Made by a program: the position numbers and the translations under genes. Below are positions 30,501 through 39,704 of a DNA stretch of 64,000 nt, in pieces; the first letter of the stretch is position 1; each line of letters begins with the position of its first letter. The notes below the pieces were generated by a model that searched no databases, was not told where the DNA came from, and saw only the letters and a program-made list of their open reading frames with translations. This stretch comes from Martensiomyces pterosporus (taxonomy: Eukaryota > Kickxellomycota > Kickxellomycetes > Kickxellales > Kickxellaceae), in the NCBI GenBank assembly GCA_025201845.1, contig MU603939.1, positions 192,597 to 256,596 on the forward strand. The letters are read 5' to 3'.

Positions 30501-31214
30501 CAGTGCCGTGCGTGCCCCGATCTTGCCGAGCATTTCCTCGCCACGCACAGACGCGCTGAGCTCCAGAGCGAGCTGGATGAGCTGACTGTGCAGCTGTCGG
30601 ACCAAAACTTGGACCTCTTGCCAGACTACAGGCTTCGGCTTGATGTGCTCAAGGACCTTGGGTATGTCGATGAGATGGGCAATGTGCAGCTCAAGGGCCG
30701 TGTTGCCTGTGAGATGAACACGGCTGACGAGCTTGTCCTCACAGAGCTGATCCTGGACAACACGCTGGCAATGTATGAGCCCGAGGAGATCGTTGCCCTC
30801 CTGTCGGCATTTGTGTGCACAGAGAAGAACGAGCCCTCTGATCTGATGGATAGGGTCCCGCCGAGGCTCAGGGAGGGACGAGAGCGAGTCGTTGAGGCCG
30901 TGCGCCGTGTTGGATCGATCCAGGCCGCATATGGGCTGCCCATCAGCGTCGAGGAGTACATCCGCGAGTTCAGATTTGGCCTCCTGGAGGTCACATACGA
31001 GTGGGCGCGCGGGCTTTCGTTCCAAAGCATCACTGCGCTGTCCGACACGCAAGAGGGCATCGTTGTTCGGTGCATTCTGCGCATAGACGATGTGCTGAAG
31101 AACGCAATCTCGGCCGCTTTTTTGGTTGGCGACATGGATCTCAAGCTGAAGCTGCAGGCTGCAAGCGAGCTGATCCGCAGAGACATCGTCTTTGCAGCCT
31201 CGCTTTACTTCTAG
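27555..31214 (+). CDS. SKI2: Ski2-type RNA helicase (DExH)
   Basis: ATPase of the Ski complex that feeds mRNA to the cytoplasmic exosome. The ATG at 27555 gives 1219 residues; an in-frame ATG at 27399 exists, but the added stretch reads as leader. A disordered N-terminus of about 230 residues precedes RecA1: motif I AHTSAGKT near residue 285, Ia TSPIKALSNQKFRDF, motif II DECH at about 378 (most Ski2/Mtr4 proteins have DEVH), motif III SATVPN. RecA2 has ATETFAMGVNMPAR and motif VI QMAGRAGRRGLD near 674. The inserted arch region and the C-terminal DSHCT helical domain (about 1040-1219, ending FAASLYF) are present. The INDLERGVVWEE and LRVEEVIKRSFGE segments match Ski2 better than Mtr4. A Gly/Gln-rich loop near 485-520 falls before RecA2. 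Confidence 0.93.
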   Translation: MEDILGDIEREYLLPRPGIANPQLSSSQRIVPNDYVLHDVLSLPRPWLGSTVSMVRDPVTGEYCGAVETALPTDVGPMSFSRAAGRPEDYAAGSSVQVPFQPGGLDEQSAGPGNPLLSSGSTSDGAPETAADASDFCTVPDGFDRGLFVVADARVREVGEEVSLATGRYGDSDSDSESGASNEKATAAHGAEAATVGGDQAAGGGADEEVDKLVAVPGSTKPAHPESSALEARKEWAHVVDVAAGFSNFRALVPKLAREFPFELDVFQKRAVYHLERGDSVFVAAHTSAGKTVVAEYAVALSQMHMTKTVYTSPIKALSNQKFRDFTEAFGVDNVGILTGDVKIRPEAPCLIMTTEVLKNMLYRGADVLRDVEFVVFDECHYINDLERGVVWEEVIIMLPRHVSIILLSATVPNTKEFAEWVGRTKRRDIYVISTAKRPVPLEHYLYVGKNSFVNKETMKIVDKSGEFNSSEWKDAYSAVNKAPQTKGGSSAGHGRQGGGSRAPRQAAGHQAMKAVGKHTAERQGATLWVHLVGHLRAQGLLPAVVFTFSRRKCEEFAFSLRNLDFLNESKRSEVHMFVDRCLKRLKPEDRMLPQIQAMRDLLRRGIGVHHSGLLPIVKEIVELLFARGLICCLFATETFAMGVNMPARCVVFSSLRKHDGRSFRELLPGEYTQMAGRAGRRGLDDTGVVLINAASEVPDTATLHKMILGSATKLESQFRLTYTMILNLLRAKQLRVEEVIKRSFGENTAQGRAPEYERRLIQVKQQLDGFAELGCPICEDDIAGYYRIARAVQRLTVRLHTRAACRTSAVGASKYVAQSFCSGRLAVVSRFPNVVLGIIAKDMAADGSLFACMLLNAPSGSGDAALRSVPPYPLTDLAATLSGLNQTDIHYTYQPVHTSSIVLLLDATVKLGPLPGLSKQQPSSKTPSVLPPALAVKVQESLAALCEQPGSIEYPWQKIRELEFQEMVFERARLIDSAGGFQCRACPDLAEHFLATHRRAELQSELDELTVQLSDQNLDLLPDYRLRLDVLKDLGYVDEMGNVQLKGRVACEMNTADELVLTELILDNTLAMYEPEEIVALLSAFVCTEKNEPSDLMDRVPPRLREGRERVVEAVRRVGSIQAAYGLPISVEEYIREFRFGLLEVTYEWARGLSFQSITALSDTQEGIVVRCILRIDDVLKNAISAAFLVGDMDLKLKLQAASELIRRDIVFAASLYF

Positions 31215-31411
31215 ATCCTCAATCAGCGCACTTCCTTTTCCAGAGATTAGCTGCTTGGGTAGGCCAAGGCCGAATGTATATTGAGGATAGGGCTGAAGGA
31301 AGATGCGAAAGAAAAGGGTGTGATATTAGTTGCCCGTAAAGGCCCGTGTGCAGCTAGCTCCAGGCGGCAGCACCAAAGACCGCCGTGCCCTAGCGCCAGC
31401 GCAGTTCTTGC

Positions 31412-34181
31412 TTAGGCGCCTAGCTGCATGTCAAGCGTAACGCGCTGCTGCCCAAGCCATGATGCCGGCGTGCCTCCCTGGCGAGACGATGCCGCAATGG
31501 AGCCCATGCCGCTGCTGTGGCCAAAGCCGCTTTGGCGCTCCAGCTGGCGCTGCAGATTGAACCACGCCGACGCCATAGTGCGCGACTCCAGCTGGTGGGC
31601 ATTGTTTTGCTCGCGCAGCATCGCACGCATGCTCTCCAGCTGCTCGTCCTTGCTTGCAAGCTGCGACTGGAGCGACTGGAGTGCCTCTCTGTAATCCTCA
31701 TGCGGGGTCGTGTTTTCGTCCTGTGCGTGCTTGAGCTTCTGGTCCAGCTGCATGCAGTGGTCCTTGGTGCGCTTGAGGCTGACTTGGAGCATGTGCACTT
31801 CGTCGCGCGATTTCACCAGCTCCTTCTGCAGCCTATCGACATCCGACTGCGAGTACTGGCTCGACGACGCGAGCGTTGCCCTCTGCCTGTCCGCCACCTG
31901 CCTCAGTCGCGCATTCTCGGACTCGAATTCGCGCTTGGCGAGATCGAGCTTGGTGATATCCTCCTGGACCTTCGACAGCTTCTGCGTGAGCTGGCAGTTG
32001 TCGGCAGACAAGCGGTCGATTTCGGCCTTGAACTCCTTGCTCTGCTGGTGCGTCTCTGTGTACCAGTCCTCAAGAGACCTGTTTTCGTCGCGCAGGCTGG
32101 CAACCTCGCTGCTGTTGAGGCGGCGCATGGCCTCAATTGCAGCCTTCCTTTCTTGCTCAATAGCCAACGATGAGGCCTTTGACCTGTCAAGCTCCTCCTT
32201 TGTTTGCGCCAGCTCGGACCTTACGCCGCTCACCTCCATTGACGAGGCAACGAGCTGTTCGGTGACCTCCTCCAGATCGCTCCTGAGTCTTGGGATCTCC
32301 TCTGCGGCAAGCTCCGCACCACGCAGCTTTTCTGACAGGCCGGCTACGTCTTTCTCCAGCCTCGCGCGTAGCTCCTTCTCCTCTTGAAGCTCCTTCACTG
32401 CAGCCTCCCTTTCGCGGTTGGCAGCGTCCGCAACCTCTTCCAGGAACTCGGTGGCATCAGTCGAGGGCGCCTGTGCGGCAGCCTGCTTTGCAGCTTCCAG
32501 CTCGCGCTCAAGCCTCGCAATTTTGGCAAGCAGCGTCGTCCTGTCGTCGCCAGCCATCTCGGAAGCCAGCCCTCTATCGAGCGCAGCAGCTGCAGATGCC
32601 TGGCCAGCACCAGGCGCGCCACTGAGCTCAAGCTCATGCAGCGCCTCCTCAAGCGAGGATATCTGCTCTTGGTCACGCTGCCTGTCCTGGGCAAGGCGCT
32701 CCCTCTCCGACTCGACCTTCCGCAGACGCTCGATGGCCTGGCTGAGCTCAATGACAGTGAGGTTATGGCGGCTCTCCAGGTTTGCGTACTCGTCTCTGTA
32801 GTTGTCCATGGTTGGGCGTAGCTGTGAGACACGGCGGTACTCGTCCTCTACTTGCTTTGTGCGGTCCTGCGACTGCGCCAGCTGCTCTTCGAGAGACCGG
32901 ACCTGGCGACGCAGATCGGCGCTCTCTTCTAGCTTCTTCTTGTACTTCTCGATGACATGCTCGGACTTGGCCAGCCGCTCAGCGGCATGCTTGTACTCCT
33001 GCAGCTGGTCACGCAGCCGAGTGGCTTCGTCTTGGGCAGCACCGCGCTCGGTGAGCTTCCGAGTCAGGTCGGCAATCGATGCTTGCTGCTCGCTAAGAAG
33101 GCGCTCCGTCTCTTGGCTCCGCATATCGGCCTTTTCAAGCTCGTGCTTCAGGCTCTCGATCTCCGCACGGAGCAAAAAATCGGCCTTTCCGGTCTTGTCT
33201 GCCCTTGCCATAGAGTGCTCCAGGTCCTCCATACGCATCTTGAGCTCTTCGTTGAGCACAAGCAGCTCCTCGTACTTGTTTTGCACCTGCTTGTGCTCAA
33301 TAGATAGCTCATGGGCGGATTTCTCGAGCTCATCCTTCTCCGCATACGACTTCATGAGCTCGGCCTGAAGCCTAGCCACAGGATCAGACCCGTCGTCGCC
33401 ATGGGTGTCGTCCAGTACATCCATGTCGTGGCCGTCAGGGTCAGAGTCAGCCTCGACGCTCCCGAGCTGCGCCAAAACAGACTCGATGGACACCATCAGA
33501 CTACGCTGGTCATCCTCGCCAAGCGACATGATTTTGCCAATGTAGACCTGGTTCTTTTCGCACTGAACAGCCAGCGTAAGGATCAAATGGCATAGCTTGA
33601 GAAGCTCCCCTGTGTCGTCATTCTTGGCAATCGCCGAAAGGTTGGGCTCCTCTAAGTGTGTCGCTGGATAGCCCAGAACCTCTTCGTAGTACTGCGTGAC
33701 TAGTCGGTAGAGCTTTTTGAGGTTGTTATAGTTCAATATCCAGTTGTCGCCAATGTCCATGGACCGTATCGACTTGAACCACTGACGGTCACTAGCATGA
33801 AAGCAAAACAAATAACGAAGGCGTGTTTGTTTTGTAAATGCACACGCAAATATAGCTACACCGACATACCGAAGCGCTTGGCGGCGTGAAGTAGAGAGCA
33901 CAGCAGCATCGCCAGGACTTACATTTCCGCGCATATTTCAAATAGAACGATTCCATCCGACAAGTCGCTGAGCTTGGTTACCTCCTTGCTGAGGTTGCTG
34001 AAGGTTCCTGCCTACGTCTTTCGCATGCTGCCAAATGCGCTAAATAGAATTAGTACAACATGCTGTGTGTTTCACAGCTGGAATGGGCTGCAGATGCAGC
34101 TGAGGCAGAAGGAGAGCAACCACGATGCCAGACAACACATACCCAATGGACAAAGCCCTTGGCAATATCCTCTTGCTCCAT
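31412..34181 (-). CDS. HOK1: HOOK family microtubule/dynein adaptor
   Basis: Links early endosomes to dynein and kinesin-3 in filamentous fungi. Three exons fit: 34181-34143 (MEQEDIAKGFVHW), donor GTATGT; 34011-33923 (AGTFSNLSKEVTK to LFEICAE), donor GTAAGT; and 33791-31412. Phases are 0 and 2, and both introns are 131 bases. Total 835 residues. The spliced N-terminus forms the calponin-like HOOK domain (SDGIVLFEIC, then DRQWFKSI, DNWILNYNNLKKLYRLV, QYYEEVLG). Residues about 185-770 are long coiled coils of Glu/Leu/Lys/Arg heptads broken by one Ala/Gly-rich hinge near 420. The C-terminal about 60 residues are Gly/Ser/Gln-rich and may bind cargo adaptors. Divergent from the ASH-domain gene. 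Confidence 0.93.
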
Positions 34182-34572
34182 GAAAGTCGAGAATCAAACA
34201 GCAGCAGCAGCGGCAACAGCAGCAGCAGCAGCAGAGCTTTGTGTGTACGAGTCCTAGGCTTCAGCACCCAAGTTGCTACTAGAGAGAAAGTAAATGCGGA
34301 GTAAAGGAGGCGTTTGTGTAGGACAGAAATAAGCTGCTTAATGAGGCCAGGCAGCAGAAAAAAAGACGGCGGCTGCTTGCTAAAGGCAAAAGTGGCAAAC
34401 ATCACACGCACGTGCCGCCAACACAAGCAGTGCGAGGAGCAAAGCTGGGGCCAGAAAGGAGCCTCGTTTTCTGGCGCCTTTTGACCCCACCCCGCGTTCA
34501 ATCCCCATGCTGCCGCCTTGTATTTTAGCTACTTCCCACTTCCCTCGCCTTTAATTTATATATTCCCTCTCC
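34182..34572. promoter_or_regulatory. Divergent promoter, HOK1 / ASH-domain gene
   Basis: 391 bases between divergent starts. On the HOK1 side, the last 60 bases of leader contain CTG/CAG runs (34200-34233). On the other side, TTTAATTTATATATTCCC at 34550-34567 is a TATA-like element directly before the ATG at 34573. Confidence 0.45.
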
Positions 34573-37500
34573 ATGCTTGGTGCTTCTGGTGTGGCTCACA
34601 GCGGTGCGCCTGCGAACTACGCACTGCTCTCGAAATCAGCCAGGGGCTTGTTTTCTGTGCGAGGACTGCCTCCGCGGACGCACCTGGACAGGATTTACCT
34701 GAATGGGCTTCACACGCTGCTACCCTTCTGGGTCGCTAACGAATCGGACCAAAGGCTCGAAATCGAGCTGACCAGCACGCTAGGCAGTACGCTCAAGTTC
34801 CACAGCCAGAACCCCAACTGGGATGCAGTTACATCCAAGGAGCGCGAGTCGTATGTGGAGGTAGCAAGCGCTCCTGGTTCTGGCCAGAACCACAAGGACC
34901 CCGCTGGAGAAGTCACGCTAGTGTGCAGTGCCCGCACGCAAAAGGACTTTAGCGAAGTGTTCAATCAGCTGAGCGGGGTCAGCCGCATTGCGATAGCTCC
35001 ACACGAAGCGATCGAGATCGTGCTTCTATTCAAGGCAACTGAGCCCAAGCGAACCTCCCAGACGCCCGTTCCTAGCAGACGGCCCTCGCTAGGGCAGATG
35101 TCCTCGCACAGCACAGTCGCAAGTAATGCTAGCGTTGGCGAGAGCAACCCCGGACAGCCGGCCGCTATCGAGCCAAGCGCATATGGACCGGTAGGCAGCA
35201 AAAGCTTCGCATACATGTCGAGCTCAGCGGTGGTTGCCATCAAAGCTGTAGCCCCAGAGCACGTGGCTGTTGACGAGTACGATGTGCAGCTACGGGCAAG
35301 CTTCTGCCAGTCAGTGCTTGAGATGGACCCACCGACGTCTCGCATATACCTTGACGACTGTGTCGTCGGCCGCCTATACGAGCGCTCACTGAAGATAAAG
35401 AACGCATCGAGCATCGGCCTAGATTGGACCACCACTGTGGTGGAGACCACCGACTCGACATCCCTGTCGTCGCTGCAGCTACTGGATAGCGACATGTGCC
35501 CTCTGAGCGGCGGCCATCTGGCTGGGAACACAAGCAAGTCGATCGTTATTCGGTACACGCCTCATGCTGTTGGCGAGTTCCTCTGCCGGTTCCTGATCGA
35601 GAACTCCAACGACCCATCAAACCAGAGGTACTGGGTGTTCCGAGCCAGGGCAAGCCAGCGCCAAAAGCCCAGGCGAGTGGATCTTCTCAGCGATCCCGAC
35701 ATCAACTTTGGCGACTGCACCAGCGGGGTGTGGTACCATAGAGAGGTTATGCTCAAAAATGTCAGCGACGCGCCTGTTTTGATGCGCTTCCGCGTCGAGG
35801 GGAACATTGCCAACCTAACAATGAAGTCAAGCGTCAAGGCCAAGCAGGATGTGGCTGAGGACACCGAATCGGGCATGGAGCAGCAGCCTGCAATCGACAG
35901 CGAACAGCCTACTGAGTCGCCGGCACACCCTCAGAGCGATCTGCGCACGCTTATTCTCTCGGAATCGGAGGGCGCTCGCTATATTCGTGATGACGAGACA
36001 GGCAGCACCAACAATGACGACACACAGCCCACCAGAGCGTCTCTGCACAGCGGCTACATGCAAACGAGCAACCTGCCAAGCGACCGCCCGTCAGGGGCAT
36101 ACGCTACAGACGATGCGGGCAGCGAGAAGCAGCTTCTTATGGACACGCAGGATGAGGTGACCTCCGAGAGCGGGAACTTGGACGCTGCGCGAGGACCTGG
36201 TGCTAGACCAGGCGCTGCTCTGTCTTCGTTGGGCAGAGCTGGGTCAATAAGCACGCACAGCACATTCTCAAGAACAGATGCGACGGACGATGGGCTCTTG
36301 CAGAATGCCGCCAGCCTGGGCGAGTCCTACACCAGCAGCACCAAGCGCGAGGCAGAGAGCTACTTGTCGAGCCCAAAGGACTTGAGCCGCCGTGCCTTGC
36401 CTCGAATCCGCGCCAACGCCTCACACAGCCACCAGCCAACGCTATTCGACGAGGTGATCATCAAGCCCGGCGCCATCCGCAGCGTTGTCTTTTCGCTGAT
36501 GGGCAACCCGACCAGCAGCAGCTCCTTTAATGCAGGCCACTTTGCGCGGCTGTCGTTTACGCTGTTCTGCGAGTACAGCGCCGCAGCAGCCAGCAAGCAG
36601 ACGGCCCATGGCGTAAAGAGCGCGTCCGCTAATGACAAGAACATTGAGCGCCTGTCGCTTCCATGCACACTCAACATCTGCACCCCTTTTGTGCGTGTGA
36701 CGCCCGCATTGCTCGACTTTGGCAGTGTCGATGTCGGGATGCTCAAGTCCATGTACCTCCAGGTCGAAAACTTGTCCCAGATCGAAGCTACAGTGCAATG
36801 CCGGCTGGAGTCAAAGGTCATCAATTGCATCCGCACTCCTATTGTCATCCCTCCGCTTCAGTCAGAGTCCATCCGTGTCGACATCTACCCCCGGCGCATT
36901 AATGCTCGCTATCGAAAGCAGATCATCGTGCGCAACAAGCACAACAGACTCAACGACAACGTTGTGGAAGTGCGCAGCGTCCATGTCGACCAGCGCCGCA
37001 TGGCATACCACAACCTCTTTTACAAAACGCTTGTCCCCGAAAACGAGCAAAACTTTGTCGACTTTGGCACAGTGCCTATCAACACCCGCGTCCTTCGCAA
37101 GATCAGCCTGAGCAACCTCTGTCGCTGCCCCATTACTCTCGAGCTCTCTGCTAGCGACGGCAGCAGCAGCAATAGTAATAGCAACAGCAACAGCAACAGC
37201 AACAGCAATACAGGTACAGCCGATCAAGACGTCGACGATGATGGCATGGTTGCGCTCTATACCGTCGTTCCCCTTACAAGGAAGGGCATTGTCACCGAAG
37301 AGGCCCGGCAAGTGGCGCGGCTGTTGCCCATGCTTGAGCGCCAAGCCGTCATGCACAGCAACATTGAAAAGTTCAAGGAGCACGCTGGTGGACCTCCCAG
37401 CGCACCAGACCAAGACGGCGCGCAGCAGGGTGGTGCCTCGCTGCTGACACAGACGCTTGTGCGCCCAGGCTCACTGCACGCCAGCGTACATAACGCGCTA

Positions 37501-38794
37501 CAGCCCGACATGTTTATCGACAAGACAGTGGAGTGGGGGCATGCCTGTCTAGTCCCATTTGTTCGCGAGGGCTCCGTTGTAACCACCCATCCATCCATCG
37601 ACTACCTCGATGTCGCAACAGGTATCAGGACAAAAAGAGCAGTTGTCCGGATCCGTGAGACGGGCCACCACAGCCTCTGTGCGACTGCGCCCGATATGGA
37701 CGCTGCGCTCGAAACCCCCAGCAACAGCTCGGCCATCGCTGATAGCAATGCTGTGCCTGCCCCTGCCGCTACGCCAGCAGGTAGCTTCAGCGTAGAGGAC
37801 GCTGCGACCACAGCAATAGTTGGTCGGGCTGGCCAGATTCTCGACGAGATCGTTAACCACCTCGATATGGTTCCAAAAACGCTGTTTTCATCGCCTCGCT
37901 CCGAGGATGAGTACGTGCGCAGACAGGTCGATCTGCGCAAGTACATCGATCTGCTTGTCGAGTCCGGCTTTCTCCAGCCTGCGCACCATGTTACCCTTGC
38001 CAGCTCGAGCGCCAAGCAAGTGATCGTTATGCTCAAGCCCTCGGAGAAGTCAGCAGTGCTGTCAGAGAAGGGCATCTCGCCCCCGTTTGATGCCAACCTC
38101 TACTTCAGTTTGGTCAACTGCCCGAGCGACCTGCTGCCCTACACAGACAGCGCCAGCTCTACTGTGTTTGCCAACTCTTATCGGCTTCCTGTGCGCCGAT
38201 TCCTTGTGCAAGCGTCGCTTTGTCGCTCCGAGCTTGGCATTGGCCAGAAGAGCATCAACGTCGGCAACATGCAGGTCGACGAGACAAGCAGAAAGTACTT
38301 GCTTATTCAGAACCGCACAGAGGTGCCGCTTATGTACGCCATCCGAAAAACAGGGTCGATTGCATCGGGCGATATCCAGTTCGTTGACAACAACCGCTAC
38401 GGTGTAGTTCGTGGGTTCGACAGCCGCAAGATTGTGTTTGTGTTCAGCCCGTCGCTGACTGGCATTTATAACGAGCAGATAAGCATTTCGAATGTCCTCA
38501 ACGTACACGGCGGCAAGACTGCTACTCTAAAGGCAGTTGTGCGGCGACCGTCAAAGTTCTACATCCAGTCGCTGCGTCTGGAGTTTGGCCTGTTGCCGTC
38601 GACAGGCGAGGACGAATCAGCCAGCAGCTTAGCTGTAAAGAACCCGCTGAAGATCGGCCACAGAAGCAGCGACGTTCAAGTTCTTGTGATCAGGAATATG
38701 ACGCCAAAAGTGAGGCATTTCGTTGTGAAGCCATTCGCCGAGAATGAATCATTCCCTGTGCCATTAGCATCTACACCGCCGCCACAGCCACAGA

Positions 38795-38828
<34 letters not shown>

Positions 38829-39471
38829 CAAGAGCCAGGAACCACTCGCGCCTCCTGAGGGTGGATCCAGCGCGCTAATGACGGGTAGCTTGAACCTTAA
38901 CGCCAAACTTGCACTTGACCCTCTGTTCCCAGCAGACGTGGTCTCGGACATACGCCCAGCCAAGCTTCTTGACCGTGAAACCGAGGAAAAGATTGAAGGG
39001 CTGGAGCAGAAGCTGAAGATCGCGGTCCGGAAGAACAGGCCAGAAAAGATTGAAAAGTACCGCAACAAACTGGCCAAGCTTCGCAGTATGGCGCAGGGAT
39101 CGAGCAATGCGACCGACGCCCCAGAAACGAGCTCTGGAGTAGCCCCGAGTGCTGATACGACTGAAGTAGCAGACATGCGAGACCGATCGACCAGCTCGCC
39201 CGTGGCGGCCAGCGTCAAGCGCCTAGAGGGCGACACGCAGCTGCTGGTCACTCTGCCTGGCAGCGCAGATGTGAGCATCCCTGTGGTGGTTATCCCGCGC
39301 ATTGCGGGCCGCGCAGAGGACTGGTCTGAAACGCAAGACCAGCGCGTAGTCATGGCAGAAGGGCGGCTGGTCGTCCATGAGGACAAGGACAAGGACAATG
39401 TCAAGATCGTGGCCCTTGTGGCACCGGTTGAACTGGCATCTGCAGGCAGCAGCAACGAGGTACACGCGTAA
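34573..39471 (+). CDS. Large protein with ASH/MSP-like beta domains
   Basis: I do not recognise a named orthologue. 1632 residues, single exon. Repeated segments look like ASH/MSP (Ig-like) domains found in cilium, centrosome and VAP-type proteins: FGDCTSGVWYHREVMLKNVSDAPVLMRFRV-type and LLDFGSVDVGMLKSMYLQVENLS-type strands, with FVDFGTVPINTRVLRKISLSN and SINVGNMQVDETSRKYLLIQN. Each has the pattern 'FG.v.vg......i.l.N'. Disordered Ser-rich linkers separate them (about 430-620 and 1390-1440), including a Ser-Asn run (37156-37209) and a Gln run (38796-38825). A short charged helix (EEKIEGLEQKLKIAVRKN) follows. No membrane segment or signal peptide was seen. A scaffold role is inference. The stop lies inside a GTAAGT, so the last residues may be spliced differently. 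Confidence 0.8.
37156..37209 (+). repeat. Ser-Asn coding repeat (AGCAAC)n
   Basis: AGC runs followed by alternating AGCAAC/AGTAAT units encode a Ser-Asn tract in the ASH-domain protein. Units vary slightly, so the tract is imperfect. Confidence 0.85.
38796..38825 (+). repeat. CAG polyglutamine tract in ASH-domain gene
   Basis: About ten CAG codons in frame, directly after a Pro/Gln-rich stretch. Confidence 0.9.
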
Positions 39472-39704
39472 GTGTCGGCTGTGTTTATAGGCGACAGGGC
39501 ATTTGGTTTGCTGGTGGTTTCAGCAGCATGGTTGAGCAGTTATATATAGAGGCTTGAGCCACAAGAAAAAAGGAGGCGGAAAAGAGAAGTGCGCTGGTGA
39601 TGCGTGAGTTGAGAGCGTCAAAGGAAGAAGAAAGGAAATAAGCCCGAATCAAGCGTCGTTTCTCGGGACTACTCTCCGTGCATTTTACTCGATGCTGGGT
39701 GTGC

